NCBI GenBank assembly: GCA_035267815.1
Contig: DATFLK010000183.1
Coordinates: forward strand, 1 to 23,277
DNA from: DATFLK01 sp035267815
Lineage (GTDB): Bacteria; Pseudomonadota; Zetaproteobacteria; Mariprofundales; Mariprofundaceae
Direction: 5' to 3'
Length of the DNA: 23,277 bases
In this document: in pieces, positions 1 to 12,530 of the stretch
Numbering within the stretch: the stretch's first letter is position 1
Layout: every line of letters begins with the position of its first letter
The notes under the pieces: model-generated
Seen by the model: only the letters and a program-made list of their open reading frames with translations
Told to the model about the DNA's origin: nothing
Database searches by the model: none
Made by a program: the position numbers and the translations under genes

Positions 1-65
1 CCCGGCAGGAACAGCAGGGCGAGCAGTAACGGGATATGAGTCACGTTTCGCATATCCCGTATCAT
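1..65 (-). CDS. N-terminus of an exported protein (partial)
   Basis: Only the start of this minus-strand gene is in the window; it runs off the left edge. From ATG at 65 the reading is MIRDMRNVTHIPLLLALLFL followed by Pro-Gly. An in-frame ATG at 53 gives MRNVTHIPLLLALLFLPG. Either reading has a short basic start and a Leu-rich hydrophobic core, typical of a Sec signal peptide or N-terminal anchor. No clear Shine-Dalgarno sequence decides between the two starts. Function cannot be inferred from about 20 residues. Confidence 0.5.
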   Translation of the reverse strand, partial: MIRDMRNVTHIPLLLALLFLP

Positions 66-87
66 TCCGGGAAGCGGGGGCCGGGGC

Positions 88-103
88 TGTGTCATCGGTC
101 ACA
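88..103. promoter_or_regulatory. Possible CRP/FNR-family-like palindrome
   Basis: The sequence TGTGT-CATCGG-TCACA matches the CRP consensus TGTGA-N6-TCACA in nine of ten half-site positions. It lies 22 bases upstream of the exported-protein start at 65, which could place it near that gene's promoter. A single 16-bp match may be chance. The rest of the 66-254 gap shows no convincing gene or complete promoter. Confidence 0.25.
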
Positions 104-254
104 TAGATGGGATTTCTTTTCCACCACGTGCGGAGCGGCCGGTTTCGTTGGAATATATGGTCTTTAGCCCGGGCTGTATGTGATATGGATATGAAAAACC
201 GACGCTCTTTCGGACCGGCTGCCACGGGGTTTGAAGCTATGCGTTTTCCCGTTT

Positions 255-300
255 GACCGGGCAGGATGAGGCATGCATCCATGCCCCGGCCCGGTCTTTT
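255..300 (+). terminator. Imperfect hairpin with short T tail
   Basis: GACCGGGC at 255-262 pairs with GCCCGGTC at 289-296. Inside it GGCATG and CATGCC (about 270-285) can also pair, giving a two-part stem. TTTT follows on the plus strand at 297-300. It could act as a weak terminator on plus, or as a transcript-end hairpin for the broken regulator ending at 310 on minus, although no T tract follows on that strand. Confidence 0.4.
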
Positions 301-309
301 GGATGGCGG

Positions 310-1170
310 CTATTTCAGCGGAAGATAGATGTCGGTCATCAACTCGTAATCGGCCACTTCCGTGCGCAGGTTCAGATAATGGAAAAAGAGATTCGCATCG
401 CGAAGCTCCTTGCCACTCGCCGGCAACCAGTCCCTGTATAGATAGTACACTTTCTCATCGATCCGCTCGTGCGGACCGCGATGCCGCACCATCGCGCAGC
501 GCCCACCGGGAATCACGCCATTTTTTACCTTTTGCGGATTGTACGGCACTCGGGCATCCACCTCTCCGCAAATATCGAAACGGAACTTCTCCGGTTCCAC
601 GCATGCCGGGTCCTCATAAACTAGGCCGAATGTCCGTTTTATCTTTACCGGCGAAAGCCCGCTCGATTTCCGTCATTCGATAAAGCGCATAACCGAGTTA
701 TTGACCTGTTCCGGTGTGCCCCGATGCACCATTATCGCCACCCGAGTCTTCTCAAAATCGACAATATTTACATCCATCCTCTTGCTCCTTGTCTGTTTCG
801 GCATATGAAACTGTTGGTTCCAAGTTTGCCACTGCGGATTTTTTCTGAATTGGGAAGGTGATTGGCCGAATGCTTGGCGGAAAGCGCGTGAAAATGCCTC
901 GGGACTATCCAGGGCGATATCGATAATCCGTTCATCCCTGCGGAATGCCAGCCGGTAGGAGGCGTGCTTGAGCCGTACCATGCGGACATAGGCCGAAACG
1001 GTGATGCCGACAAATATCTAGAACTGCCGATGGAAATGGAATTTCGAGAAATTGGCTACACGGCTGAGCCGCTCGACATCCAGCGGCTCAGTCAAATGCC
1101 GATGGATATAATCGAACACCAGCTCGAACCGCCGTGCGTACATCGCTGCCGTTGCTTTGTTCACCGTCAT
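310..1170 (-). pseudogene. AraC-type regulator with GyrI-like domain, two nonsense codons
   Basis: One uninterrupted frame of 287 codons from ATG 1170 to TAG 310 encodes a full-length AraC HTH plus GyrI-like effector-binding protein, broken by two in-frame stops. The N-terminal HTH region contains FDYIHRHLTEPLDVERLSRV and FSKFHFHRQF, then TAG at 1020-1018 (codon 51). Reading on gives IFVGITVSAYVRMVRLKHAS and the second HTH (SPEAFSRAFRQAFGQSPSQF). A TGA at 675-673 (codon 166) interrupts RFIE-stop-RKSSGLSPVKIKRT, where this family normally has Trp (FIxWRKxSGLSP). The GyrI-like end (GEVDARVPYN, ending YLPLK) is intact. No frameshift is present, so the gene was probably inactivated recently. Other genes here end in TGA and TAG, which argues against recoding. 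A GGAGG stands only one base from the ATG. Confidence 0.85.
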
Positions 1171-1301
1171 GCCTCCTCAATTCGAAGGAAATACTGTCCA
1201 ACCAAAGAGGCGCTATCTTGACTGGAATTGCTGAATGAACATGCGATGCCGCCGGTGTGGGAGGAGGGTGTCGTTAGCCGATTCAGGCCGGAGCAGGGTA
1301 T

Positions 1302-1337
1302 AAAAAAACCGGCGCCCCCTCGAAGGGGCGCCGGTTT
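1302..1337 (-). terminator. Rho-independent terminator of gltBD
   Basis: CCGGCGCCCC (1309-1318) pairs perfectly with GGGGCGCCGG (1325-1334) around a six-base loop, and flanking AAA/TTT extend the stem to 13 bp. On the minus strand the stem is followed by seven T residues (1308-1302). It lies 20 bases after the gltD stop. The remaining gap between this and the regulator start (1171-1301) holds no gene I can support. Confidence 0.93.
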
Positions 1338-1357
1338 CCTCTGGCCGAAGTGCCCGC

Positions 1358-2783
1358 TCAGCGGGGCAGGGTGGTCGAGCCCATCAGGTATTCGTCCACG
1401 GCACGGGCGCATTGGCGACCCTCGCGGATGGCCCAGACGACCAGCGACTGGCCACGCCGCATGTCGCCGGCGGCGAACACCTTATCGAGGCTGGTCCTGT
1501 AGTCCTCGGTGTTGGCCGCGACGTTACCGCGCGGATCCTGATCGACGCCCAGCTCCTCGAGCATGCCCTCGTGCACCGGATGCACGAAGCCCATGGCCAG
1601 CAGGACAAGGTCCGCCTTGAGCGTGAACTCGCTGCCCTCGACCTCCTTCATCTTCCACTGGCCATCTTCCTGCTCCCACTCGACGCGGACGCACTCGATG
1701 CCGGTGACATGGCCGTCCTCGCCCAGGAAACGCTTGGTGGCGACGGCGAAATCGCGCTCACAGCCCTCTTCCTGCGACGAGGAGGTGCGCAGCTTCATCG
1801 GCCAGTCCGGCCAGGTCAGCAGCTTGTTCGGCACCTCGGGCGGCTTCGGCATGATCTCGAGCTGCGTGACCGATGCGGCGCCGTGGCGGTTGGAGGTGCC
1901 GATGCAGTCGGAGCCGGTGTCGCCACCGCCGATGACGATGACATGCTTGCCGGCGGCGGAGATCCGCTCAGACTCCGGGATGTTGTCGCCGTGGACGATC
2001 TTGGTCTGCTTGGTCAGGAATTCCATGGCGAAGTGGATGCCTTCGAGCTCGCGCCCCGGCACCGGCAGATCGCGCGGTTTCTCGGATCCGCCCGCCAGCA
2101 CCACGGCGTCGAATTCGTCGATCAGCTTTCTGGCCGGGATATCGACGCCGATGTGGGCGTTGACGCGGAACTCGACCCCCTCGGCGCGCATCTGAGCCAG
2201 GCGGCGGTCGATGAATTTCTTGTCGAACTTGAAGTTGGGGATGCCGTAGCGCATCAGCCCGCCGATGCGGTCCGCCTTCTCGTGGACCACCACGTCGTGG
2301 CCGGCGCGCGCCAACTGCTGTGCAGCGGCCAGGCCCGCCGGGCCGGAGCCGACCACGGCGATGCGCTTGCCGGTCTTGTGCTCGGGGATCTGGGGCTCGA
2401 TCCACTCCTCTTCCCACGCCTTCTCGGCGATGGCCAGCTCGATGCTCTTGATGGCGACGGGATCGCCGATCAGGTTGACCGTGCAGGCCTCTTCACAGGG
2501 GGCAGGGCAGATGCGGCCGGTGAACTCCGGAAAGTTGTTGGTGGAGTGCAGCACCTCAATCGCACGCTTCCAGTTGCCGCGATAGACCAGGTCGTTCCAG
2601 TCCGGGATGATGTTGTTGACCGGGCAGCCCTGATGGCAGAAGGGGATGCCACAATCCATGCAGCGCGCCCCCTGCGTGGCCATGTCCTTTGGCAGCTCGG
2701 CGAACTCGTTGAAGTGGGTGATACGGTCGGCAACCGGGGCGTAGTGCAGCCCCTCGCGATCGTACTCCTTGAATCCTGTTGGC

Positions 2784-2791
<8 letters not shown>
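1358..2791 (-). CDS. gltD: Glutamate synthase (NADPH) small subunit
   Basis: This 477-residue protein is the beta subunit of glutamate synthase. It oxidises NADPH at FAD and passes electrons to GltB for reductive conversion of glutamine plus 2-oxoglutarate to two glutamates. The N-terminal ferredoxin-like region has C44-x2-C47-x4-C52-x3-C56 (CMDCGIPFCHQGCP) and C95-x3-C99-x3-C103 (CPAPCEEAC), ligands for [4Fe-4S] clusters. GSGPAG (148-153) is the FAD-binding loop, GGGDTG (288-293) the NADPH-binding loop, and AAGDMRRGQSLV the C-terminal FAD motif. Its ATG overlaps the gltB stop by eight bases (ATGGGTAA), implying translational coupling. A strong terminator follows directly. Length and all motifs are normal. 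Confidence 0.97.
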
Positions 2792-7430
<4,639 letters not shown>

Positions 7431-7652
7431 CATGTCACCTCGATTCGTGTTGCTGCATGACCGGTGTTTGTGCCGAACATCGCCTTGCCGCTTCCGATAC
7501 ATCTGCCTCGCCGGTTCCGGCAGTGCACGATGGGATGATTGAGGAGTCCCGCGCAAGGGGTGCGAAATATATCGAAATCGTGCGCCATGCTCCACCCCGC
7601 GTGTGGAAGGTGAGAGAGGACATCGGCAGTCATGTTTTGCTAGTGTGTGCCG

Positions 7653-8117
7653 ATGACCGTATCAAGTAAATACCCTTGGCCCGAGCGACTGATGGAGCGT
7701 TATCCGGCCGAGCCCGCCTATCTTCTGGCGGCGCTGGAGGATGTCCAGGCCGAGGAGGGGTGGGTGTCCGAGTCCTTGGCCCGGGATCTGGCACATGCCT
7801 TCGGAGCCGCGCCCGCGGTGCTGGCATCCCTGCTCGAGATGCAGGGGGTGTTCCGCACCTCGCCGCCCGCGGTCCGTCGCATCGCTGTCTGCACCGGCCC
7901 GGTCTGCCGACAGCACGGCGTCGAGAAGCTTCTGGAGGGCTTGCGTCAGGCGGCGACGGGAAGCGAGATTCGCGTGGAGCCGGTGCACTGTCAGGGGGGG
8001 TGCGACTATCCGCCGGTGGCGGTGTACGACGGGATTCGGATGACGGATGCGACGGTCGAGCGTGTCTGGCAGGCGGTTGAATCGGCCGATGCCGCTCATT
8101 CGGAGAGGGAATCGTAG
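7653..8117 (+). CDS. Stand-alone NuoE-like [2Fe-2S] protein
   Basis: The protein (154 residues from ATG 7653; GTG 7647 would add two) has the two-part fold of the NuoE/HoxE 24-kDa subunit of complex I and hydrogenases. An N-terminal helical part (YPAEPAYLLAALEDVQAEEG, WVSESLARDLAHAFGA) is followed by a thioredoxin-like ferredoxin with C80-x4-C85 (CTGPVC) and C113-x3-C117 (CQGGCDYPPVAV), the classical four [2Fe-2S] ligands. NuoE normally sits beside NuoF, which binds NADH and FMN, but no NuoF, NuoG or hydrogenase gene is present here. The gene is divergent from gltB and shares its 200-base upstream region. It may carry electrons to an unlinked dehydrogenase; its partner is unknown. No good ribosome-binding site supports either start. 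Confidence 0.85.
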   Translation: MTVSSKYPWPERLMERYPAEPAYLLAALEDVQAEEGWVSESLARDLAHAFGAAPAVLASLLEMQGVFRTSPPAVRRIAVCTGPVCRQHGVEKLLEGLRQAATGSEIRVEPVHCQGGCDYPPVAVYDGIRMTDATVERVWQAVESADAAHSERES

Positions 8118-8153
8118 AGAACTTCTGAAAATTTCAGTGAGTGTTTGGGAAGG

Positions 8154-8942
8154 TCAGGAGGAGAAGCTGCCCGGATAACGCCGATTCGAGGCCCCCATCT
8201 GGCGATGCATGATGCGTAGGGCCAACCTTCTGGGGACGATCCGCTGCAGGGTGTAGAGAAGTTTGTGGCGCATACCGGGCACGCAGTAGCCACCGCCTTT
8301 TTCGAGCCTGTCGAGCGCCGCTTGAACGACCACGGACGACGGTGTTCGGAAAAAGCTGCCGGTGCCCTTCGGCATGCCGGAGATATCGCGGAAACCGGTC
8401 GGCGAGGGGCCGGGCGCTAAGGTCACCACCCGTACCTGTCCGGTCAGCTCGGCGCGCAGGGCCTCGCTCCAGTAGGTCAGGCCGGCCTTGGCGGCCGCGT
8501 AGGTGCTCATATAGGGTAGGGGGCTCTCGCCCGCCAGCGATGAGACATTGATGAGGAACCCATTGTGCCGGATCAGCTGAGGCAGCAATGCATGCGTCAG
8601 CGCTACCGGCGCGTTCAGATCGGTGCACAGCACGTCGAGCTGGGCGATGATCTCGCGGTGATGGAAGAGGCCCCACAGGCCGAAGCCTGCATTGTTGACC
8701 ACCCCCTCCAGGCCCGTCTCCTGCCGGATCTTGTCGATCAGCCGGTTGAGTTCGTCGTCGCTGGTCAGATCGGCCGTGATACAGCGGTGTTTGGCCGGCT
8801 GCTTCAGGGCGTTCAGGGTGAGCTGCAGGCGCGGCAGGTCGCGCCCGTGCAGAATGAGCCGGTAACCCAGCGGTTCGATGCGGCGGGCGAACTCATAGCC
8901 GAATCCGCCGGAGGCACCGGTGATCAGGACACTAGGCTGCAT
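8154..8942 (-). CDS. Short-chain dehydrogenase/reductase (SDR)
   Basis: A 262-residue classical SDR oxidoreductase. TGASGGFG (residues 8-15) is the nucleotide-binding TGxxxGxG loop, NNAG (83-86) the structural motif, S134/S135 the catalytic serine position, and Y148-x3-K152 (YAAAK) the catalytic pair. R34 soon after the second strand suggests NADP(H) preference. The C-terminus (residues 232-262) is basic, with KLLYTLQRIVPRR. The frame opens at 9020, but similarity starts at MQPSVLITGASG, so ATG 8942 is chosen. This start overlaps the end of the PHP gene by 11 bases and has no clear Shine-Dalgarno, suggesting coupling. Last gene of the apbE-PHP-SDR run. Substrate unknown. Confidence 0.9.
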   Translation of the reverse strand: MQPSVLITGASGGFGYEFARRIEPLGYRLILHGRDLPRLQLTLNALKQPAKHRCITADLTSDDELNRLIDKIRQETGLEGVVNNAGFGLWGLFHHREIIAQLDVLCTDLNAPVALTHALLPQLIRHNGFLINVSSLAGESPLPYMSTYAAAKAGLTYWSEALRAELTGQVRVVTLAPGPSPTGFRDISGMPKGTGSFFRTPSSVVVQAALDRLEKGGGYCVPGMRHKLLYTLQRIVPRRLALRIMHRQMGASNRRYPGSFSS

Positions 8943-9768
8943 GGCGGAGCGGTCGGATCGGCAGGCGGGTTCTCTGTCTGCCGGAGAATCCCGACACCTC
9001 GTGGATACCGCAAAATTCAAGCATCGTCAGGCAGGCGTCCATGGCGTGTCCGACCTCGCCTGGGGAGTGGGCATCCGAACCGAAGGCAAAGGGGATGCCG
9101 AGTTCGCCGGCCCGGACCAGCATGCGTCCGTGCGGGTAGGCCTCTCCCACCGGTTTGCGAAGCCCTGCCGAGCTGATTTCGAGCGCGCAGCCGGCCCTCT
9201 TCACCTGCTGCAGCATCGCCTCCATCGCGGTCTGCACGGATTCACTTCCCGCCGGCGGGCGGTGGCCGAATTTCTTGATCAGGTCCGGATGACCGATGAT
9301 GTCGAACATGCCGGTGGCGGCGGAGCGACCGACTAGGTCGAAGTAATCGCAGTAGGTGGCCTCGATATCGCACTGCTCCCAGCGGGACATGTCGTCGGGA
9401 TTGTCGAATCCCCAGTCATTAATGTAGTGCACCGAACCAATGACATAGTCCCACTCATAGGCATCGATCAGCGCTTCGATATAGGACTCGCTGCCGGGCC
9501 GGAAGTCGGCTTCTAGGCCGATGCGGACGGTCAGTCGATCGGAGAAGGTATCCCGCACCCGTTCTACCTCCTTCAGGTAGTCGGAGAGCTCTTCGCGATC
9601 CATGCGCCATCCGTCGTGCATGGCGCCGGGCATCGGGGAGTGATCGGACATACCGATCTCGGTCAGACCGGCCAGTACTGCGGCCTCCGCATACTCCCGT
9701 ACGGTGCCGATGGCGTGATGGCATCGGGGCGTATGCATGTGGTAGTCGGGAACGGGTTGGTAGCGCAT
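8932..9768 (-). CDS. PHP-family phosphatase, histidinol-phosphatase-like
   Basis: A 278-residue PHP (polymerase and histidinol phosphatase) hydrolase of the HisJ/HisK type, a trinuclear-metal TIM-like barrel. The metal-ligand motifs are in order: DYHMHT (H10, H12), SDHSPM (H43), GLEADF (E86), GSVHY (H114), IIGHPDLIK (H160) and FGSDAH (D232, H234). The family hydrolyses L-histidinol phosphate to histidinol, and length and motifs fit that activity. No his gene is nearby, so another phosphate ester is possible. It starts nine bases after the apbE stop and overlaps the SDR start, so the three genes are probably co-transcribed. No recognisable Shine-Dalgarno precedes its ATG. Confidence 0.85.
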   Translation of the reverse strand: MRYQPVPDYHMHTPRCHHAIGTVREYAEAAVLAGLTEIGMSDHSPMPGAMHDGWRMDREELSDYLKEVERVRDTFSDRLTVRIGLEADFRPGSESYIEALIDAYEWDYVIGSVHYINDWGFDNPDDMSRWEQCDIEATYCDYFDLVGRSAATGMFDIIGHPDLIKKFGHRPPAGSESVQTAMEAMLQQVKRAGCALEISSAGLRKPVGEAYPHGRMLVRAGELGIPFAFGSDAHSPGEVGHAMDACLTMLEFCGIHEVSGFSGRQRTRLPIRPLRHAA

Positions 9769-9777
9769 GGAGCGATC

Positions 9778-10818
9778 TTAAATGGAGTGCTTCTGTTGCA
9801 CAAACCGTCGCGAGGCGGTATCCGCCTTCGGCAGGTCGGAGTGAAAACGCGTGCCGGTAAGCTGCAGGTGCAGATGGCCATCGGCATCCATCAGGATGGC
9901 CTGCATGCCGTGCCGGCGAATAAGGGGCAGGCCCTGTGCTCCCATGACGAACAGCGCGGTGCTCCATGCATCGGCGCGCGTCGCATCCGGGGCGATGACG
10001 GTGGTGCTCATGGAAAGGCGGGCCGGCCGCCCCGTGCCAGGGTTCAGGATGTGGTGATAACGCCTTCCATGATAGATGAAGAAGCGCTCGTAATCGCCTG
10101 AAGTTACAATACTTTTATCTCCCTTTATGGCCAGCCATCCGAGTACCTTTTCGGGGTCGCGCGGATGCCGGATGCCGATGCGCCACGGCTTGCCGTGATG
10201 GCTTCCCAGCACACGCAGATCCCCTCCTGCATCGAGGATCGCATTGGCGATGCCATGCTGCTGCAGGGCCTCGACGCCGCGATCGATGGCATAACCCTTG
10301 GCGATACCGCCGAAGTCGAGCCGGGTCTCGGGGTTCAGCCGGGCCCAGCCCCGGGGGGTACGACGGATATCGGCATCGTGGACGCCGGCCAGTGCCTTGC
10401 GGATGGCTGCCGGGGCGGGGGGCTTGTGGGGCGGATCGGGAAGAGAGAAGCCCCACAGCAGGCTCAGCGTGCCGATCGCTGGGGTAAAACTGCCGTGGCT
10501 TTGCCTTGAGATACGCAGGGACTCCTTCAGTAGCGCGGCAATCTCTTTCGGCAACCGTACGGGGGTGTCCGGGGGCGAGGCGTTGAAGCGTTTGACTGCA
10601 TTATGCACGTCGCCGTAGATCGTGAATTCGTCCGAGACCCGCTGCATCGCACCGGTTGCCGCCCGGATCGCCTCCATCGCCTTCGCCCTCGGCACATCGC
10701 TGATGGTGAACTTGACCAGCGTGCCCATCATGAAGCGGGTTTCATGGATATCTTCGGGCGGGCTGCTGCAGGCGGTGCAGAGCCAGGCGAGAAGGATCAC
10801 GGCGAGGCGAAACGTCAT
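9778..10818 (-). CDS. apbE: FAD:protein FMN transferase, lipoprotein-like
   Basis: ApbE attaches FMN through phosphodiester bonds to Thr/Ser of partner proteins such as NqrB/C and RnfD/G, or acts as a periplasmic flavin hydrolase. This 346-residue protein begins with a hydrophobic signal and a lipobox-like LCTAC (C17; the -3 residue is Cys, which is unusual). Family motifs: ETRFMMGTLV (26-35), SFTPAIGTLSLLWGF (110-124), LDFGGIAKGYAIDRG (168-182), DAGGDLRVLG (196-205), SIVTSGDYERFF (236-247), HHILNPGTGRPA (255-266) and ATRADAWSTALFVMG (279-293, metal-ligand Asp and catalytic region). The frame is open further upstream, but ATG 10818 directly precedes the signal sequence. No Nqr or Rnf target gene is in the window. 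Confidence 0.92.
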   Translation of the reverse strand: MTFRLAVILLAWLCTACSSPPEDIHETRFMMGTLVKFTISDVPRAKAMEAIRAATGAMQRVSDEFTIYGDVHNAVKRFNASPPDTPVRLPKEIAALLKESLRISRQSHGSFTPAIGTLSLLWGFSLPDPPHKPPAPAAIRKALAGVHDADIRRTPRGWARLNPETRLDFGGIAKGYAIDRGVEALQQHGIANAILDAGGDLRVLGSHHGKPWRIGIRHPRDPEKVLGWLAIKGDKSIVTSGDYERFFIYHGRRYHHILNPGTGRPARLSMSTTVIAPDATRADAWSTALFVMGAQGLPLIRRHGMQAILMDADGHLHLQLTGTRFHSDLPKADTASRRFVQQKHSI

Positions 10819-10921
10819 GCGGTGTATTGTGGGAGATGACGAGGATTCGGCAAGCCGTGATTGTGCTACTATGGAAGGAAATCGCAAATCCATGTACTGC
10901 GGGATGGTGGATATCGTGAGA

Positions 10922-11584
10922 ATGCAACTGTTTGATGACGGTGAGGCGCTGGCGCGGGCGGCGGCAGATAGCGTCGCCGATACCGTTGCCGAAGCCATTG
11001 CGGCGAGAGGGGCGTGCCATCTGGTGCTGGCCGGAGGCCATACGCCTCAGCGCTGCTACGAGCTTCTGCGCGATATGGCGGTGGATTGGGCCGGCGTGCA
11101 CATCTATTTCGGCGACGAGCGCTGCCTGCCGGCAGGTGATGGAGAGCGGAACGACGTCATGGCCGATACGAGCCTATGCGATCACGTGTCCATACCGGCG
11201 TTGCAGATTCATCGGATTGATGCGGAACTTGGCGCCGAGGCCGCAGCCGAATCCTATGCAACACTGCTTGAGGGGGCGCCGCCGATGGATCTGGTACTGC
11301 TGGGAATGGGGGGGGACGGCCATACCGCCAGCCTGTTTCCGGAGCATCCCGCCTTGCGAGACGACCGGTTTGCCATACCGGTTCACGGTGCACCGAAACC
11401 CCCGCCCGATCGGGTCTCCATGGGCTACAGGGCACTGAATCGGGCGCGACGGCGCATGATCCTCGTCTCGGGACGGGGCAAGCGGGAGGCGCTGCAGCGG
11501 GTCAGGGGCGGCGAGATGCTGCCGGTGGCACGACTTGCCGCGAGTGAATGGTTCGTCGACAGGGCAGCTGCCGGCACGGATTAG
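10922..11584 (+). CDS. pgl: 6-phosphogluconolactonase
   Basis: A 220-residue protein of the NagB/RpiA/Pgl fold that hydrolyses 6-phosphoglucono-1,5-lactone in the oxidative pentose phosphate pathway. Motifs: LVLAGGHTPQRCYELL (34-49), IYFGDERCLPAGDGERND (61-78) and LLGMGGDGHTASLFPEH (126-142, the catalytic loop of the family). The start is uncertain. ATG 10922 (MQLFDDGEAL) fits the usual family N-terminus. In-frame ATGs at 10904, 10892 and 10871 would add 6, 10 or 17 residues; GGAAGGA at 10873-10879 is a possible ribosome-binding site for 10892. The gene diverges from apbE, so 10819-10921 must hold both promoters. No zwf or edd is adjacent. Confidence 0.92.
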   Translation: MQLFDDGEALARAAADSVADTVAEAIAARGACHLVLAGGHTPQRCYELLRDMAVDWAGVHIYFGDERCLPAGDGERNDVMADTSLCDHVSIPALQIHRIDAELGAEAAAESYATLLEGAPPMDLVLLGMGGDGHTASLFPEHPALRDDRFAIPVHGAPKPPPDRVSMGYRALNRARRRMILVSGRGKREALQRVRGGEMLPVARLAASEWFVDRAAAGTD

Positions 11585-11615
11585 CCGGAGGCCTGACCTC
11601 CCTTGCGGGGGGTGC

Positions 11616-12401
11616 TTACCAATGATCCTTGGCGGTGCGGATGTGCGTGAATACGCTCACCGGATCTTCCCCGATACCGTGCGCCTGTGCATAAGTGCGG
11701 CGGAAATCCTCGTTCAGCGGTCGCAGGAAGGGGTTGGTGGCGAGTTCCTCCCCGATGGTGCCCGGAATAGTCGGTTTGCCGCGCTTCCGAAGGGCGCTGT
11801 CCCGTTCGAGCCGCTCTTTCAGGTCGATGTTTTCCGGATCGACATGGAGGGCGAATTTGAGGTTGTTGAGCGTGTATTCATGGGCGCAGTAGAAGCGCGT
11901 GTGACCCGGCAGTCGGGCAAGTTTTCCGAGGCTTTGCCACATCTGAGCCGGTGTCCCTTCGAATAGTCGGCCGCAGCCTGCGGCGAAGAGGGTGTCGCCG
12001 CAGAAAAGCGCGTCATCGATCAGAAAGGCGATGTGGCCGCTTGTATGGCCCGGTACGGCGATCACACGCATGCCGGTCTCCGGCAGAAACGCTTTGTTCT
12101 CCTCAACCAGTATATCGATACCCGGAATGCGCGAGGCATCCGTCTTCGCCCCGGCGATGATGCAGTCGTACCGCTGCTTCAGTTCAGCATTGGCACCAAC
12201 ATGATCCCAGTGATGGTGAGTGTTTAGGATGTGCGTCAGCCTGCGGCCGAACTCATTGCAGGCGTGCTCGACGGGAGCAGCCTCGGCGGGGTCGATGGCC
12301 GCCAGGATGCCGTTCTCGGGTATATCGAGCAGATAGATGTAGTTGTCGCTCAGGGCCGGGAGTTGATGAACGGTAAAGTGCGGGTGCGTATAGGACCACA
12401 T
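11616..12401 (-). CDS. gloB: Hydroxyacylglutathione hydrolase (glyoxalase II)
   Basis: This 261-residue metallo-beta-lactamase-fold enzyme hydrolyses S-D-lactoylglutathione to D-lactate and glutathione in methylglyoxal detoxification. The binuclear metal site is complete: THHHWDH (61-67), H119 in VPGHTSGH, D136 in FCGDTLFAAGCGRLFEG, and H174 in YCAHEYT. The glutathione-binding C-terminal domain is present with ATNPFLRPLN (221-230) and a basic region KERLERDSALRKRGKPTIPG. Length is normal. AGGG stands about five bases before the ATG. A perfect TATAAT lies only eight bases upstream of the start. It converges with pgl, with 31 bases between the two stops. Confidence 0.95.
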   Translation of the reverse strand: MWSYTHPHFTVHQLPALSDNYIYLLDIPENGILAAIDPAEAAPVEHACNEFGRRLTHILNTHHHWDHVGANAELKQRYDCIIAGAKTDASRIPGIDILVEENKAFLPETGMRVIAVPGHTSGHIAFLIDDALFCGDTLFAAGCGRLFEGTPAQMWQSLGKLARLPGHTRFYCAHEYTLNNLKFALHVDPENIDLKERLERDSALRKRGKPTIPGTIGEELATNPFLRPLNEDFRRTYAQAHGIGEDPVSVFTHIRTAKDHW

Positions 12402-12409
12402 GGCGCCCT

Positions 12410-12415
12410 ATTATA
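12410..12415 (-). promoter_or_regulatory. TATAAT -10 element of gloB
   Basis: A perfect minus-strand TATAAT ends eight bases before the gloB ATG. No good -35 hexamer is seen 16-18 bases upstream. If used, transcription would start within a base or two of the start codon, giving a nearly leaderless mRNA. It may also be a chance match. Confidence 0.4.
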
Positions 12416-12485
12416 GATGTTTTGGTGGCCGCATCATACCGGCTTCGTGATTGCCGTGATCGTGCCGGTCCGATGAGGATTCAAT

Positions 12486-12512
12486 AAAAAAGCCCGGGTA
12501 GAATGCCCGGGC
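12486..12512 (-). terminator. Rho-independent terminator of the pseudo-receiver gene
   Basis: On the minus strand GCCCGGG (12512-12506) and CCCGGGC (12498-12492) form a seven-bp GC stem around a seven-base loop, followed by six T residues (12491-12486). It lies 18 bases after the stop at 12531, so the pseudo-receiver transcript ends here and is separated from gloB. Confidence 0.9.
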
Positions 12513-12530
12513 CTTGTAGGGATGAGCGCC

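Noticed and set aside
673..1020. Genetic-code reassignment of TAG or TGA
   Set aside because: TAG ends ppk and gltD-neighbouring frames elsewhere, and TGA ends phoU, ppx and pstA normally. Two nonsense mutations are simpler.
7431..7595. Upstream extension of gltB by 54-55 codons
   Set aside because: The frame is open by chance. The family start and nucleophilic Cys spacing, plus the GAGG ribosome-binding site, support ATG 7430.
8118..8153. CTGAAA-A-TTTCAG palindrome between the NuoE-like and SDR genes
   Set aside because: An AT-rich six-bp palindrome without a T run; not a convincing terminator or operator.
11585..11615. GGAGG/CCTCC hairpin between pgl and gloB
   Set aside because: A five-bp stem without a T tract is too weak to call a terminator.
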